NCBI GenBank assembly: GCA_947000775.1 | Contig: CAMQGK010000514.1 | Coordinates: 6,603,501 to 6,667,500, forward strand | From: Pterois miles | Lineage: Eukaryota > Chordata > Actinopteri > Perciformes > Scorpaenidae | DNA: 64,000 bases | Direction of reading: 5' to 3' | In this document: positions 37,432 through 48,735 of the stretch, in pieces | Layout of the letters: each line of letters starts with the position of its first letter | Position numbering within the stretch: the first letter of the stretch is position 1 | Notes under the pieces: generated by a model | Database searches by the model: none | Told to the model about the DNA's origin: nothing | The model's input: the letters and a program-made list of their open reading frames with translations, nothing else | Translations under genes and position numbers: made by a program

Positions 37432-38335
37432 TATGTGGAGGCAGGACCATAGACTAGTCCGTATATAGGATTTAGACGTAATCACTGTGACGTCACCTGT
37501 TTGTTTCAGGGCTGCTGTTTTGATGCCTCCACCTTCCCCGTCTTTGTTTTTTGCAACCAGAAGTGACACGAGACGGGGGAGTACAGCCTAACTCCGAATA
37601 AGACATTTTTAGGCAACGAAAATGGTTTGTAGACTCTGGTTCTGAAGCCGTCGCCATCTTGGTTTTTTGTAACCAATGTATCATAGTATTTATAGCAAAT
37701 GATCATTTCTAATACTGTGCCTAGAAGAACTTTTATCAAACTAATTATCACCAAATGCAAGAAGTAACAAGGACTTTTTTTGGTCCACCATTTTTTCTTT
37801 AATTGTTGATAATGTGGAAGATTTGCTGACCGTAGGCTTTGAAGCCTCGAGGTGGACATTTTGGCTGTCATCTTAGATTCTGGTCATCACCATCTTGGTT
37901 TTTTGGCCATAGCCATCTTGTTTTTTTGCAACCAGGGGTGACACAAGAGGGTGGAGCTAAGTACAACTGAACGTGGAATAAGACATTTTTAGTCTAACTT
38001 TCCTGAACTTAATACACACTGAGAAAGAGTTCAAGTTGTAAGACGAAAACACAGACGACTCTCAGACCGGACAACGCTGTGGTAGCATCCCCTGTTTTAT
38101 GGTCTATTTGACTCTAAATGGGACAATAATTTACTAGATGAACATCATACTGTATTGAAGAAGACTTCAAACTAGCGACTGAGACCATAAATTCATGTTT
38201 GCAGACTTCTACACAATCAGACTTCTTTTTGCAACCAGAGGAGTCGACTCCTGCTGGATATTAGAAACAATGCAGGTTTAAGACACTTCAGCATTGGCTT
38301 CACTTTTCACACCCGGAGGTTGCCTACTGGGTAAA
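37432..38335 (+). repeat. Composite CRE/YY1-type dispersed repeat, locus 2
   Basis: It matches 27045-28065 block by block: aggcaggaccatagact, an exact TGACGTCA (37488-37495), tttgcaaccagaagtgacac, gccgtcgccatcttgg (once, where locus 1 has 16 units), accaatgtatcatagtattt, ccaaatgcaagaagt, ttggctgtcatctta, gagggtggagctaagtaca, gcaaccagaggag and cattggcttcacttttcac. Two more CCATCTTG cores occur at 37889-37920. The minus-strand frame at 37506-37871 lies inside it and is not a gene. Confidence 0.88.
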
Positions 38336-39265
38336 ACAAAAAATTAATGTACCAGAATGCGCCTGTGTATCAGAATTCGATCCATTGCATCCAGTAATAT
38401 TTTAAAAAATCTCATTAGTCATATCCCTTGATTGTTTTTGTGCTGTTTATATATAGAAAGCATGCTGTACTGGCCAGAGGAAGTCTAAAAAACATGGTAT
38501 GCAGTTCACCTAACGGGTTATTCAAACGTAGAAAACAGAGGCGAATGATGTCGTTATAATCCAAGCTCTTCTTTGTAAATATTTAAAACGGTTTACAGAT
38601 CAATTTCCTGGTTCTGTTTTGATCCTCTGGATTATTACAAACATTTTTTCATCTCAAAATAAAGTAGTTTAGATAATCTGGCTTCTTTCGAACATGTCTG
38701 GTCATCTGAATACTCCTGTTTACCCCACTGGGCTTCTTTTAAGCAATGTTTTGGTGATCTCTTAACTTTTCCCCTAGCAAAATTATCAGGTAATAATTTT
38801 AATAACCACAAAATGTTGGCATGCTAACACGTAAAAGTATCATGTATTTTAGTATTTAGGTTAGTGCACCCTCACAGAGCTACTAGCCTGGCTGTGGACT
38901 CTTACTCTTGCTCAATAGTAAATCTATAAATAATTATTGGTTCAATAAGGATTAAGCAACCTTCTGACAACAATAGCTAGGGCTGAATGGAAAACTTTCT
39001 ACATGTAACAGGCTTTTCACACTGCTCCGCATCACTGTGGACATTGTATTACTGTAAACCAGCCTGGCAGGATTTCACACAAGGCTTCTTGTTCGTATGC
39101 ATGGCGATGATTAACAGAGATAATGAAGAACAATGGCTTCACACCACATTCCTCCACATTACAGACACAAAGGGAGAAAGCAGAAACAGGCAGCCTAAAA
39201 ACACAAGTAAGAATATACAGTTCACATGATGATGACTGTCCTCTTCCTCCTCCCAGGCTTTTCTG
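38336..39265. other. Stretch with nothing clear
   Basis: A short gcatgctaaca piece near 38819 and a cagagctactagcctggctg piece at about 38876-38895 look like a worn copy of the repeat at 5925-6090. Otherwise no gene or repeat is seen. Confidence 0.4.
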
Positions 39266-40379
39266 AGGCTGCATCTCCACTACAGGCGCTTCTCATACAC
39301 CGTTCGTAGCTATATCTACGAAATGTAAAGCACTGTAATTTGTATATAATCACAGAAAGTCAGTTTGTATGGAATCAACGTAATTGTGAACCATAAAGTA
39401 TAAAGAGGTTGAGGGTTTAGGTCTGGGTGACCTGGCAGATAATAAAATAAATACTGGACTTTCACCCAGTAGACTGGTGTTCATACCCTGTGTGAAACCA
39501 GAAGTCTACGTTTTTTATGATTTGTCACGTAACTACTACACCTCTTCCAGTGTTTTAACCCAAATCACAATCTTTTCCTTAAGCTAACCAAGTAGAGTTG
39601 TTGCCTAAACCTAACTAAGTGTTTTGTGAACTTCCAAGTTGTTCTGTGAAGTTTAAGTTTTTTTGGAAAGACTGCAGTGGAAAAATGAGGAATAACTTTT
39701 CAGATGATATACAAACCATTATATGAGTATAAGTTGCACACAAAAAGTTGCACACAAATACGTTTTTTTAAATTTTGCGATGTTTACGCCAAGTGTCCAC
39801 ACTACTCCGGTGTAGTTTTGTTGCCTAAACCTAACCCAGGTTGTTCACTGTGAAGACTGAAGTTTATGTTGAAAAGACTAGAGTAGAAAAATGAAAGGAA
39901 TAACTTTTTGTAAAATATATAAACTGTTGGATGAGGATATGTTGCACATAATTGTTTTCATTTTTAAAATTTTGCTTCATTTACGCCAAGCGTCCAAACT
40001 ACTCCTGCGTAATAGACCTTTGAAAATGTAGCTGACACTGTTTTAGTTTTGAAAACTCCAGGATTGCGTTTTAGTCTGGACGGGCGGAAACAGACCAATG
40101 AAAACGATGACATTTGCTCCTGGATTGGGTCTTACCAGTCATGACGTGGCCTTCCCTCATTCGTCACTCCCGTCACATGACCCTTTTCTGGATTTTGTGT
40201 TTTTGAAAATTCTGTTCCTCTTCCATAGTATTTTCTGCAACTAACCAACCGACAGCAGAGTAGACAATCTACTTCCTGTTTACACTGAACGGTCATGTGA
40301 TATGCGCCTTCAGCTGTGTTACTGTGGACAGAGATTATTTTCATTTTAAAATGAAAATGTATTAATGTGGATGCAGCCT
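39266..40379. mobile_element. TIR element with AGGCTGCATC ends, carrying a nested repeat
   Basis: The left end is aggctgcatctccac and the right end is gtggatgcagcct, inverted with one extra base. The outer sequence (39266-39297 and about 40016-40379) is like a common teleost MITE. It ends in cattttaaaatgaaaatg, next to attaatgtggatgcagcc. The inside (39298-40015) is the CCTAAACCTA family, so it is a nested insertion or a captured segment. Confidence 0.7.
39298..40015 (-). repeat. CCTAAACCTA family copy with internal tandem duplication
   Basis: Two successive segments repeat the same order: ttgcctaaacctaac (39601, again 39821), then gaagtttaagtt/gaagtttatgtt, then gaaaaatga, gcacacaa/gcacataa, and ttacgccaag-gtcca (39784, again 39981). 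The offset is about 200-220 bp, so this is an imperfect tandem duplication. The left part shares the cgtagctatatctacgaaat region with 22456-22516. Confidence 0.75.
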
Positions 40380-41639
40380 AAATTGCAAAGTCTTCTCCAG
40401 CGTACCATCCCCCTTGTGTTGTTTCCTCTAGTCGCCCAGTAGTGAACAATTTGATGACAGTCTGTCCCAGCGGGTGACACCAGTAGTACAAAGCCAAAGG
40501 GATAAAGAGGTTGGAAGGAGTGGTGTATCACTAAGAGCAAAGGTGAGAAAACACTACAGTCTGATAACGGCGAACAAAACACTCAACCTCTGCCAATTAA
40601 GAGGCAGCAGGTGCCAGAAGGCGACGCTCATTGATAAAATCTCATCAAAACATGAAGCCAGTGGTTTTGTTAGCTCGTCATTCTTCAGTGGATCATATAA
40701 GAAGCTTTAAAATAACCTGCAACACCTTGCACAATACATTAACACATTTATGTCTGCACAGTTATAGCACATTTTCTCACTTCCTGATTTTTATGAATGA
40801 GCCATATGGCTGGGGGTGAGGGGTCTAGGCCAATCAGAAGCGTCATGGCAGAGTGTGTTAAGCATCAGGCTGTGTCTGCTCTATGGGAGATTAATCAGGG
40901 GAGGGCAGGGTACGTTTGGGTGCCTTGAGAGGACGGCCCCAAGCCTTTCCCAAAACATATGTGAGTGATTATGACAGATGGGGCCCAGGACTGGGGCTGG
41001 AGGAGGGTGATGTAGGGCGGTGATGTCAGGTTTTAGAGGAGTTGCCTCAAATGTGACTCTTCGTGTTTTTAACTGATGTATTGGTGTGACTAATTCAGCT
41101 CAGGGAGTTGTTTTTCTGATAATACATCAGCTCTTACAGTCTATTTCTCTCTAGCCGCCCCCATACAATCCTTTTCTTTCTGACTCAGTACTTTATGGTC
41201 TGGTACATCTGGGCCTGCATGCAAGAGACTGGGAGTAATGTTTTTCCAATGATATTACTGCATGCAACTGTAATCCCACTTAAATACTGACAGGTTTTTT
41301 TTAACAAGCAGTCAACCATCTTGTTGTTGTCTGATTATTATTCACTGTCTTCACTTATTGTGATATCATTTCTTGGAGTTTCTTCAAATTCTTCATAACC
41401 ATAAAATCTGTCAGCTAAAGTTTACTTGTCATAAACTATAATAATGGATAAAAGTATTGAAATTATGTCATAAAAAAAACACAAAATTTTACATGTTTTT
41501 CCCATAAAATGTAACAAAACAATCACATAAAACATATTGATCCAAAATATTTCTAAATGTAGAAACATGGACTAAATATTTCTCAGCACTCCATAAGTTA
41601 TTTCAACTATATACGTTTTTAAGTTTTATTTTACTTAGT
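40380..41639. other. Repeat-poor stretch
   Basis: No repeat shared elsewhere. About 40830-41010 is balanced in composition and free of transposon-like sequence. Open frames are short and overlap on both strands. Confidence 0.35.
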
Positions 41640-41940
41640 TTAAATACTTCTTTTTTAATCCCAACCATGACAGGTTTCCTAAACTTAACTAAGATGTTTT
41701 GTTGCCTAAACCTAACTGTGGCCGTTATCATAGTTTTGTTGTTTGGTGTAAAAATGACACACAGAAAGCAGCGTACAGATGAACAACAGAGAAATAATCG
41801 ACTAAACACAAATTTTCCAAACTTTTTCTGAGTTAACATACAGAAACAGCGTAAGGTAACGTGGCGTAGCATATTCACGCTGATGCGTTTAACATTGTAC
41901 AGACTAGATGGCAAATTACACGTCAGAAGCAAGATTCTTA
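41640..41940 (-). repeat. CCTAAACCTA family, partial copy
   Basis: It has cctaaacttaactaagatgt followed by gttttgttgcctaaacctaa, as in 39590-39620, then aaaatgacacacagaaagca and taaggtaacgtggcgtagca. The 109-codon minus frame at 41603-41932 lies inside it and is not a gene. Confidence 0.6.
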
Positions 41941-43519
41941 TTGGACGCTAAATGCGTTGTGCATTATTGTGTCATTCATGAACCTTTTTAGGCGATCGGA
42001 CTGAGAAAAATGTGCAAATCACTTGATTCTAATCAGAGTAGTGTCATGACATGACAATTATTTCCTAAACTGGAGAAATGTATTTAAATGTGCTGTACTG
42101 ACGCTATAGACGTTAAAGTCTGTGAGCTCATTTTGCTGCAATACTGAGTGTTTGTTGTTCTTATCATACTGAGCTTTAACCCACCGGCAGCATATTTCCT
42201 TTCGCTGTCAGTTTGATGAATGGGCGAATGCTCTGTTATCTTAAGGAGCATTTGCAAACTTTTCATAATAATGCCATTTGATAGTTTTTTTTTTCTATTA
42301 CTGCGCCTCTGCTACTGAGGCAGTCTAGTGTCTCTTCCATGACTCATGATTGATTTGTTGCATTTATTTTACATCCCCTTTTAACTGTGAGCAGGAATTA
42401 GTAGTTTCTAGACCAAACAAGCCCAATAAACAACAATAAGCTGCCCTGCCCACAGTGCTGCAGCGTGACTCATTTTATCCCATTATTTCTCCGCAGCAGA
42501 AGACGAGCAGTAATGAGGAAACAAGGCATTATGTTACAGAGTCTTTTTCTCAAAGGCTTGAGACCCAGGCACAGTGGAATGATGCAAAACCAACAGACTA
42601 CCAACAGTACTTATTGTTATTCACCATAAAGTTTTATTTCTGGGGAATTGCAGCAGTTTCTCTCCATTCAAATGTGGTGAGAGTGTTTTCAAATGCAGTG
42701 GAAATCTCATTACAGTGTACACAGGCTGGAAAAAATGTTAGCTCCGGGGAAAATTAAACGCCTTCTCCTGAATCGCAATAGGCTTGTTAGGATTTCAGTG
42801 TGGAAATGTAGCACGGCAGGAGGGGGTGTGGGTGCGTATATGGGCAGGCTAACAGTTCTGCCACTGCCCGACTGCTCTAACAAGCGGGGTTAAACTGTAA
42901 CCTGTGGTCTGCCGTGACCCTCTCAGCAGCAGCTACACCAGCTGATTTACATGAGATGTGACTGCTGCGATTTCCATCTTCGGACACGGCAGTAGCCCGA
43001 AGCACAGAGGCAGGGGTGTGCGTATACATAACTGCTGCCCAACGGGTAAACACCCGTTCACATTCCTGTGATATACCCACCATGTTCAGACAAATAAAAT
43101 GAATGTGATGCATTTTCAAGTGTAAAGTGAGCTGTATTAAAAGTGTGGTATAGTCTGGAGGAGGCACTCAGCCTCTAAATACAGTCTGAGAGCTATGGGA
43201 CAATAACAGTGACACATTATACCACGATCAATCAATACCAAAACAACGTGCAGCAACAAAAGTGATCATAGAATTGAATCAACACCTCTTTGACACAAAA
43301 ATAGATTCACAAGAAAAAAAAGAAAAACACTTCTAGAGCCTCTGAGAGGTCTTGAGGTGGCGGGAATGCCAAACCAACAAACTATAGTTGGACAAAATAA
43401 GATGAACACTTTGTGAAAATGGACATTGACGCAAAATATTGTGGTTTTCAAGCCGAAGTCTCCTGACATACGAAATGTAACGCAAATGTTTGTGACTAAA
43501 ATGAATTTAAATACATATT
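41941..43519. other. Stretch without gene or clear repeat
   Basis: Open frames of up to 100 codons (42455-42757) have no known domain. No shared repeat. Confidence 0.4.
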
Positions 43520-44171
43520 AGGGCTGTCAAAGTTAATGTGATAATGCATAAAGGCAAATTAATTTTCATGCCACAAATTTATTAAACGCAATTTGTGATT
43601 TTTAAGGTGTAGCGGGGCTCAGATCTAAAGCTAGAGAGAAGATCCTGGTATTACGTGAAACTAGAAAACCTAACGAATCCATTGGTACCAACCTTGTCAT
43701 ACTAAGGAGGCTAAATAAGGCTCCAGACTTGCGCTACATTTTGGCATTTTGAGGAAAAACTGAAAACTCAAAGGGGTCCCTTGACCTCTGACCTCAAGAT
43801 AAGTGGATGTAAATGGGTTCTATGGGTACCCTCGAGTTTCCCTTTACAGTCATGCTCACTTTATGATAATCACATGCGGTTTTAGGACAAGTCTCAGTCA
43901 AGTCAGCACACTGACACACTGACAGCTGTTGCTGCCTGTTGAGTTTGCCACCTTATGATTTGAGCATATTTTTTATGCTAAATGCAGTACCTGTGAGGGT
44001 TTCTGGACAATATTTGTCATTGTTTTGTGCCATCAATTGATTTCCAACAATAAATATTCACATATATTTGCATAAAGCAGCATATTTGTACACTTATAAG
44101 AGTATTAAACCTGACAAATTTCCCTTTAAGGTACACTTTGTAATGTCATTTTAATCGATTGACAAAACTGG
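43520..44171 (-). mobile_element. AGGGCTGTCAA MITE, long reverse copy
   Basis: It starts agggctgtcaaagttaatgt and continues through cgtgaaactagaaaaccta, gacctctgacctcaagataa, cctttacagtcatgctcact, cagctgttgctgcctgttga, ggacaatatttgtcattg and tttccctttaaggtacac. It ends attgacaaaact, a worn terminal repeat. At about 650 bp it is one of the two longest copies here. Confidence 0.92.
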
Positions 44172-44929
44172 CACATTAAGAAGATGATTTAGTAGATACT
44201 CTATTTGATAAAGTGCATAGTTTGTCATTGTTCATGTTTAAATAAATCTAGGTAGTGATTGAATGGGTACAGTCTATTCTGTATTTATGTCTATATGTCG
44301 CTCTAGGTCTCTGGAGCTAAACAGAAAAACACCTAGTGATTTCTAGGTCAATTAGCATTCCAGTGTCAGTTCCCACAGAGCGACTGAGAGCCCCAGGGGC
44401 ATTCTGGGATAACAGATGCTCACAATTCACAGCCATAACGTATCAAACTGGCTTTACAACCCGAAGATAAAACCCATAGGAATGTCAGCCGTCAGGCTTT
44501 AGCTCCGGGACGTTTAATGCCACCGAAAAAGAGAAGTTAAATTCTCTGTATGATCAGATAGAGAGAGCAAAAAAACAAAACAAAAACACAGTACACAACG
44601 CGCCTCAGGAAACAGAAATGTGAGTATTGAACGGTGACCTTGAGTGGTCTCTGAGGTGGTGAACCTGCTCCATCACAAGTGGACCAGGGCCAGGTCAGAA
44701 CCATCCAAAGTGGGCTCATTTGAACTGGACCGGAGCCAAAGTGGCGACTCTGTCAGCAGGTCAGCATTACTTAGAGCTGGCTAACGGAGAGGAGAGGAGA
44801 GCAGGAAAACTATCTAATGTATGGAAGATTCTGCACTGTGGAAAAAGATTGTCTCTTGTGAATATCTAAAAAAAACTGCTGACTAATCACAAACACTGAG
44901 ACAGAGAGATTATGATTTATTATATTTTA
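44172..44929. other. Nothing recognised
   Basis: No gene or shared repeat was recognised. Confidence 0.4.
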
Positions 44930-45492
44930 ACTAACGATTATTTTATAGATTAAATCACCTCTGTTATTTTTCAATTAATCTGTGAGCATAAAACTTAATT
45001 CTGTGTATTGAGATAGTAGTTTGATGCACACAAGATATTTTCAATTAATGATTTTAGAGCATTAAAAATTTGATCAAAATTGCAATGTGGCCTACCGCAC
45101 ATCCTATCGCTAGAGCTGTATTTGTTAAAGGTGCAATGTGTGACAAAATACAATTTCAGACTAAATATTGTTGTGCTGTAGAAGATGTCTGTAGAAGAAA
45201 TAGGCGATGCCACTGCTGAATCTCATTTCATTTTAGAACAAGATCGCTGAGTTTCACAGCTTGGTCCAAGTTTCGTGAGTCGGACACGTTGGCCCGGACA
45301 GGTTAATTTGCTTAAAGGGCTGTTCCCACCGTTTCATCTGGAAAGAGCAACAGCCACTCGGCTGACCAGGCGTGTAACTTCATCACTCAGTGACAGACTT
45401 TTGCATTTGTAGGGCTAACTCTGCGATTCAGCCAAAAAACTGCAGAAGGCCGTACTGCAACTTTGATACACGTTGGATTAACTGTGCAGCCC
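44930..45492. mobile_element. MITE mosaic with AGGGCTGCA-type right end, enclosing F1 copy 2
   Basis: The left part has aactaacgattattttatag, as in the element at 8866. The right end is ggattaactgtgcagcccta, the inverted form of an AGGGCTGCA terminus. Between them 45130-45470 is family F1 in the same orientation as 1745-2165. The left end is too worn to say whether one element captured F1 or two elements lie side by side. Confidence 0.55.
45130..45470 (+). repeat. Dispersed repeat, family F1, copy 2
   Basis: It matches 1846-2090. Shared blocks: gccactgctgaatct, gtttcacagcttggtccaag, ggctgttcccacc, gaaagagcaacagcca, and cttcatcactcagtgacaga. It includes a cgattcagccaaaaaactg block not clear in copy 1. 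Confidence 0.8.
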
Positions 45493-46751
45493 TAATTGTA
45501 CAGACTTAAGAAAACATCTTTGTTTGGAACAGATCCCTGTAAAAATCAATGAAAATGAGAATAATGATAAAATGATCATTCCCTCTAATACCGCAAATCA
45601 TAACGCAGTTGCCATATCAGTCAATGTAACCACAATTAGATGTTTTTTTCAAAATAATTCACCCCTAAATGGTTTAGCGAAATGTCATAAATTAATGAAA
45701 AATGCCCTTCAGTTTCCAAAGTGATGTCTTTGAATTGCTTGTTTCGTCTGATTGACTATCCAATGCCAGCAACTCAGACCAAACATTTTGCAGTTGAGTT
45801 GCATCGTGGGTAATGTAGGCGCCAGGATTTGAAAAGGAAGACTATAAACATAAAGAAATTGATGCAGCAGAATTGGAGATTGTTTTTTTTTTTTTAAATA
45901 CACATTCACTTGTGAGTCTGACGATGTCATAGGAGTGAAATGTGAAGTCTTTCAAAGTTCAGTGATGCAGTTGTGAAATTTGGTTCTTCTCCCACGTAGG
46001 ACATTTCGGTAGGTCACTTCCAGGCTTATTGTGAGGTGAAGTCAGGAGTTCGCAGTCTGTGGGGGAGGCTGGAGTGCTGCGTTTTGGGAAGAAAAACTGC
46101 TCCAGCTGATTAGTCATGAGGGAGGAGTGGGGTTGTATGTGCTCCCTGCATGTGATCTGATAGGTGGAGGATTCCTGCTGCTGCTGCTGCTCTCACACAA
46201 AAGTCAAGAAGAGTTGAAAGTTGAAAAGTGGGTCAGTGTCTGTTGGGATCTAAATGCAGAAAGAGACACAGAGAAACGCCAGAGCTGGACGTGGACAGAG
46301 TAAAAATCTATTTTGCTTAACCGTATTTTGTTGGAGCACAGGGAGGCGAGGAGGGTGGCAAAATAAAATGTAAATGTAAAACAAACCACAAACTGTCAGC
46401 GAGATTATTTGCAAATGAGCTAACGCTTGTAGTAACTACTAAGGAGATTTTCACTTGTGCTTTAAAGAAGCTGCTGCCTCCCAGCCCTTCAACATTTGGT
46501 ATAAGATGCTCTAGTTTCTAGCTGCTGAGGTTTAATGTGTGTTAAGCTTCTGGGTAAGAAGAACTGCAGGGTAAGGTGTTGTACTGTGGATTTTTTTTCC
46601 ACACGCCTAATAAAATACTTACACTCCTCTGATTTCCACTGCAACTAACATATAACATGTAACATGCACATATAAGTCAGGCTGTGAAGACGATGTCCTG
46701 TCTTACCAGAGCGAATCCATGGAGGTTTTGTCATATAACAACATCATAGGT
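45493..46751. other. Stretch without gene or clear repeat
   Basis: A short CTG run lies at about 46174-46190. Small frames only (45524-45930, 46204-46389), with no known motif. Confidence 0.4.
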
Positions 46752-47199
46752 AGCATGGAGTGCTACAGGAGAAAATCCCAAAACCCAGAAATGAGTTGGA
46801 ATATTAGCACTTCTTGTTCCTTCATCTGGAAGTCAATATTTGAGTAGGTTATTAGTTAGATGCCTGAAATAAGGTCTGTGGTGAACACAAACTCAAGAGA
46901 TTTTAACGTTTTTTCCCTACACTATAAAATACATTGGTAAATATCCCACTCATGAATTTTGAAGCTTTTATGTGTCTTTCAAAAGAGGGTTTCTAACATG
47001 TGGCTAAAGGAGACTTAGAAATATCATCACGCTGAACACTGGTCCACCTTTAGCTTAGTCGTGGTGATGTTAAAGTCATACAGCCTTTGGGTTGTTCCTT
47101 TATAGCCTAACAGCTTTTTACCTCTGGCGATTGTGTTCACACTTCAAAAACCAGAAAAGTGGTCTTTATTTGTGAAGATTATGCTGCTGAATAAAACGT
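46752..47199 (+). mobile_element. TIR element with GAGTGCTACAG end, copy 1, right end missing
   Basis: The left end, catggagtgctacagg (46754-46769), pairs with the right end of the copy at 59478-59961. Shared internal blocks: aaaacccagaaatga, ggaagtcaat, gcctgaaataag-tctgtgg, aaatatcccac, gaattttgaagc, and agaaaagtggt. It stops at about 47199, where a TTAA-type MITE begins. Confidence 0.8.
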
Positions 47200-47570
47200 T
47201 GAAAGGTCCAGTGTGTAGGATCTGGCGGGATGTAGCGGTGAGGTGAGGAGACTGCAACCAACTGAACCAACCCTGTGTGTGTGTACGTAGGAAGTGATTG
47301 GTGAAGCAAGAGAGAGAGAGCGGCGGTGACGGGAGCGAGTAACGTTATTGACTTAGGCCCAAGCAGGAGAAGTTAACGGACTTCGGTTTGTCTGTTCTGG
47401 GTTACTGTAGGAACATGGTGGAGCAACATGGACCCGTTCCCTATGTAGATATAAAAGTCTCCTTCTAAGGTAACGAACACACAACCATTGTTATCATCAA
47501 GTGATTATACACTAAAGAAAACACACTTATTAGTATTATATTCTATTTCTGCCAATAGATGTACCTTTAA
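47200..47570 (+). mobile_element. TTAA-type MITE, copy 3 (compact form)
   Basis: It runs from tgaaaggtccagtgtgtagg to gccaatagatgtacctttaa. It holds tgtagcggtgaggtgaggag, ttctgggttactgtaggaac, ccctatgtagatataaaag and gattatacactaaagaaaac. It is 371 bp and lacks the foreign interiors of the copies at 11263 and 13973, so it shows the family's basic length. There is no coding capacity. Confidence 0.9.
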
Positions 47571-47808
47571 GATAGGTGGTGGCTAACAAGTGGCTAAATG
47601 AGACTACAGAAGTTGTCTCTGGACATTAAATGTCATCAAACCAGACTCTAGTCCGTCTTTAGCTTAGTGGTGGCTGAAGTCTGAAGTCATGCGACCTCGG
47701 TGTAGGTTGTTTATAACCTAACCTTGATTATTTAGTTAAGGTGATTGCATTCACACTTCCAAAATCATAAAGTGGTGTTCATTTGTGGAGATTATCTTCA
47801 GCAGGCTT
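47571..47808 (+). mobile_element. TIR element with GAGTGCTACAG end, copy 2, right-hand part only
   Basis: It starts within the family at ggtggctaacaagtggctaa, repeating a region already present to the left of the MITE (46990-47199), and ends at gtggtgttcatttgtggaga and ttatcttcagcagg. Both sides of the MITE therefore carry the same part of the element, which a simple insertion cannot explain. Confidence 0.8.
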
Positions 47809-48514
47809 CAACATACGAGACATCAGGACAGTAACCGAGTTGAGAAACAGATCGTTGGGAGGACAGTGAGAAATGAGAAGAATGGGAGGTGGAAAGAGCG
47901 CTGGACAAGAGACAGTTGTGGGAAAAGAGCAAAATAAGCAAGATAAAAAGACATTCTCTCAAGCACATTAACCCTGTTAAGACCCAGTATATCATGCTAA
48001 ATCCCCCTCAGCTCGCCGGCCTATTAGCACTGAGGCCCACGTGTGTTATCACACACCAACACACTCTGGCCAAGGTTATATCCCTGCGTTTTTATGGCAG
48101 TGCACTTTCCAGCAATTTATACACGCAAGATTAAACAGAGTCCACTTTTCACCTTGAAGCCATATGACAGTAGTCACAAGGTAACACCCGAAGGTGCTGC
48201 GCTTATGAGATAACAGAAATAAAAAACTCTTATCAATTAGCACCTGCACTGTGGCTGCTGATTCAGCCTGTGTGCTCAGGCTCAGATAGACAGTATCGAC
48301 TGTTCACTGTGTCTCTAATCGTGATCTTTGGCTTGTTGGCTGGAATATAAACTGGAGAAATTAATGAGTTTTATCATTTTCAAACCTTTGACTTTATATG
48401 CAGAATTCATGAGCTTCTTTTATTAATACATATATACTTATTAGTACGCAAGAGTTAGACGAGTTGATTAAGTGGTGGTATTTGACAAGTTGGGCGGAGA
48501 AAGGCGGAGTTAAA
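47809..48514. other. Nothing recognised
   Basis: No gene or shared repeat. The 176-codon minus-strand frame begins downstream and runs through 48394-48924; see the rejected list. Confidence 0.4.
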
Positions 48515-48735
48515 GGAACACTACTGTGCCTCCAATGCTGTATCCAGTTCTCTTTATACATCCATGGTTTGGTTCTGTCCAAAGGCAAAATCCACCAGCC
48601 ATCGCCACCAGAGTTCACTAATAAACACATTCGATCACTTTTGTCTGTGTAAAAGCGACAAGTTGTGGTTTTACTGTGGGTTATGTGCCGAACTATTCCT
48701 TTAGTCTCTGTCACAGGTCTGTCAAAAGCATCAAT
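48515..48735 (+). repeat. Dispersed repeat, family G (GGGTTATGTGC block)
   Basis: The stretch has tgtaaaagcgacaagttgtg, then gttttactgtgggttatgtg and ccgaactattcctttagtc. From memory this is the upstream part of the same teleost repeat whose downstream part lies at 56990-57165. It overlaps the longest open frame of the window, which is one reason not to believe that frame. Confidence 0.55.
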
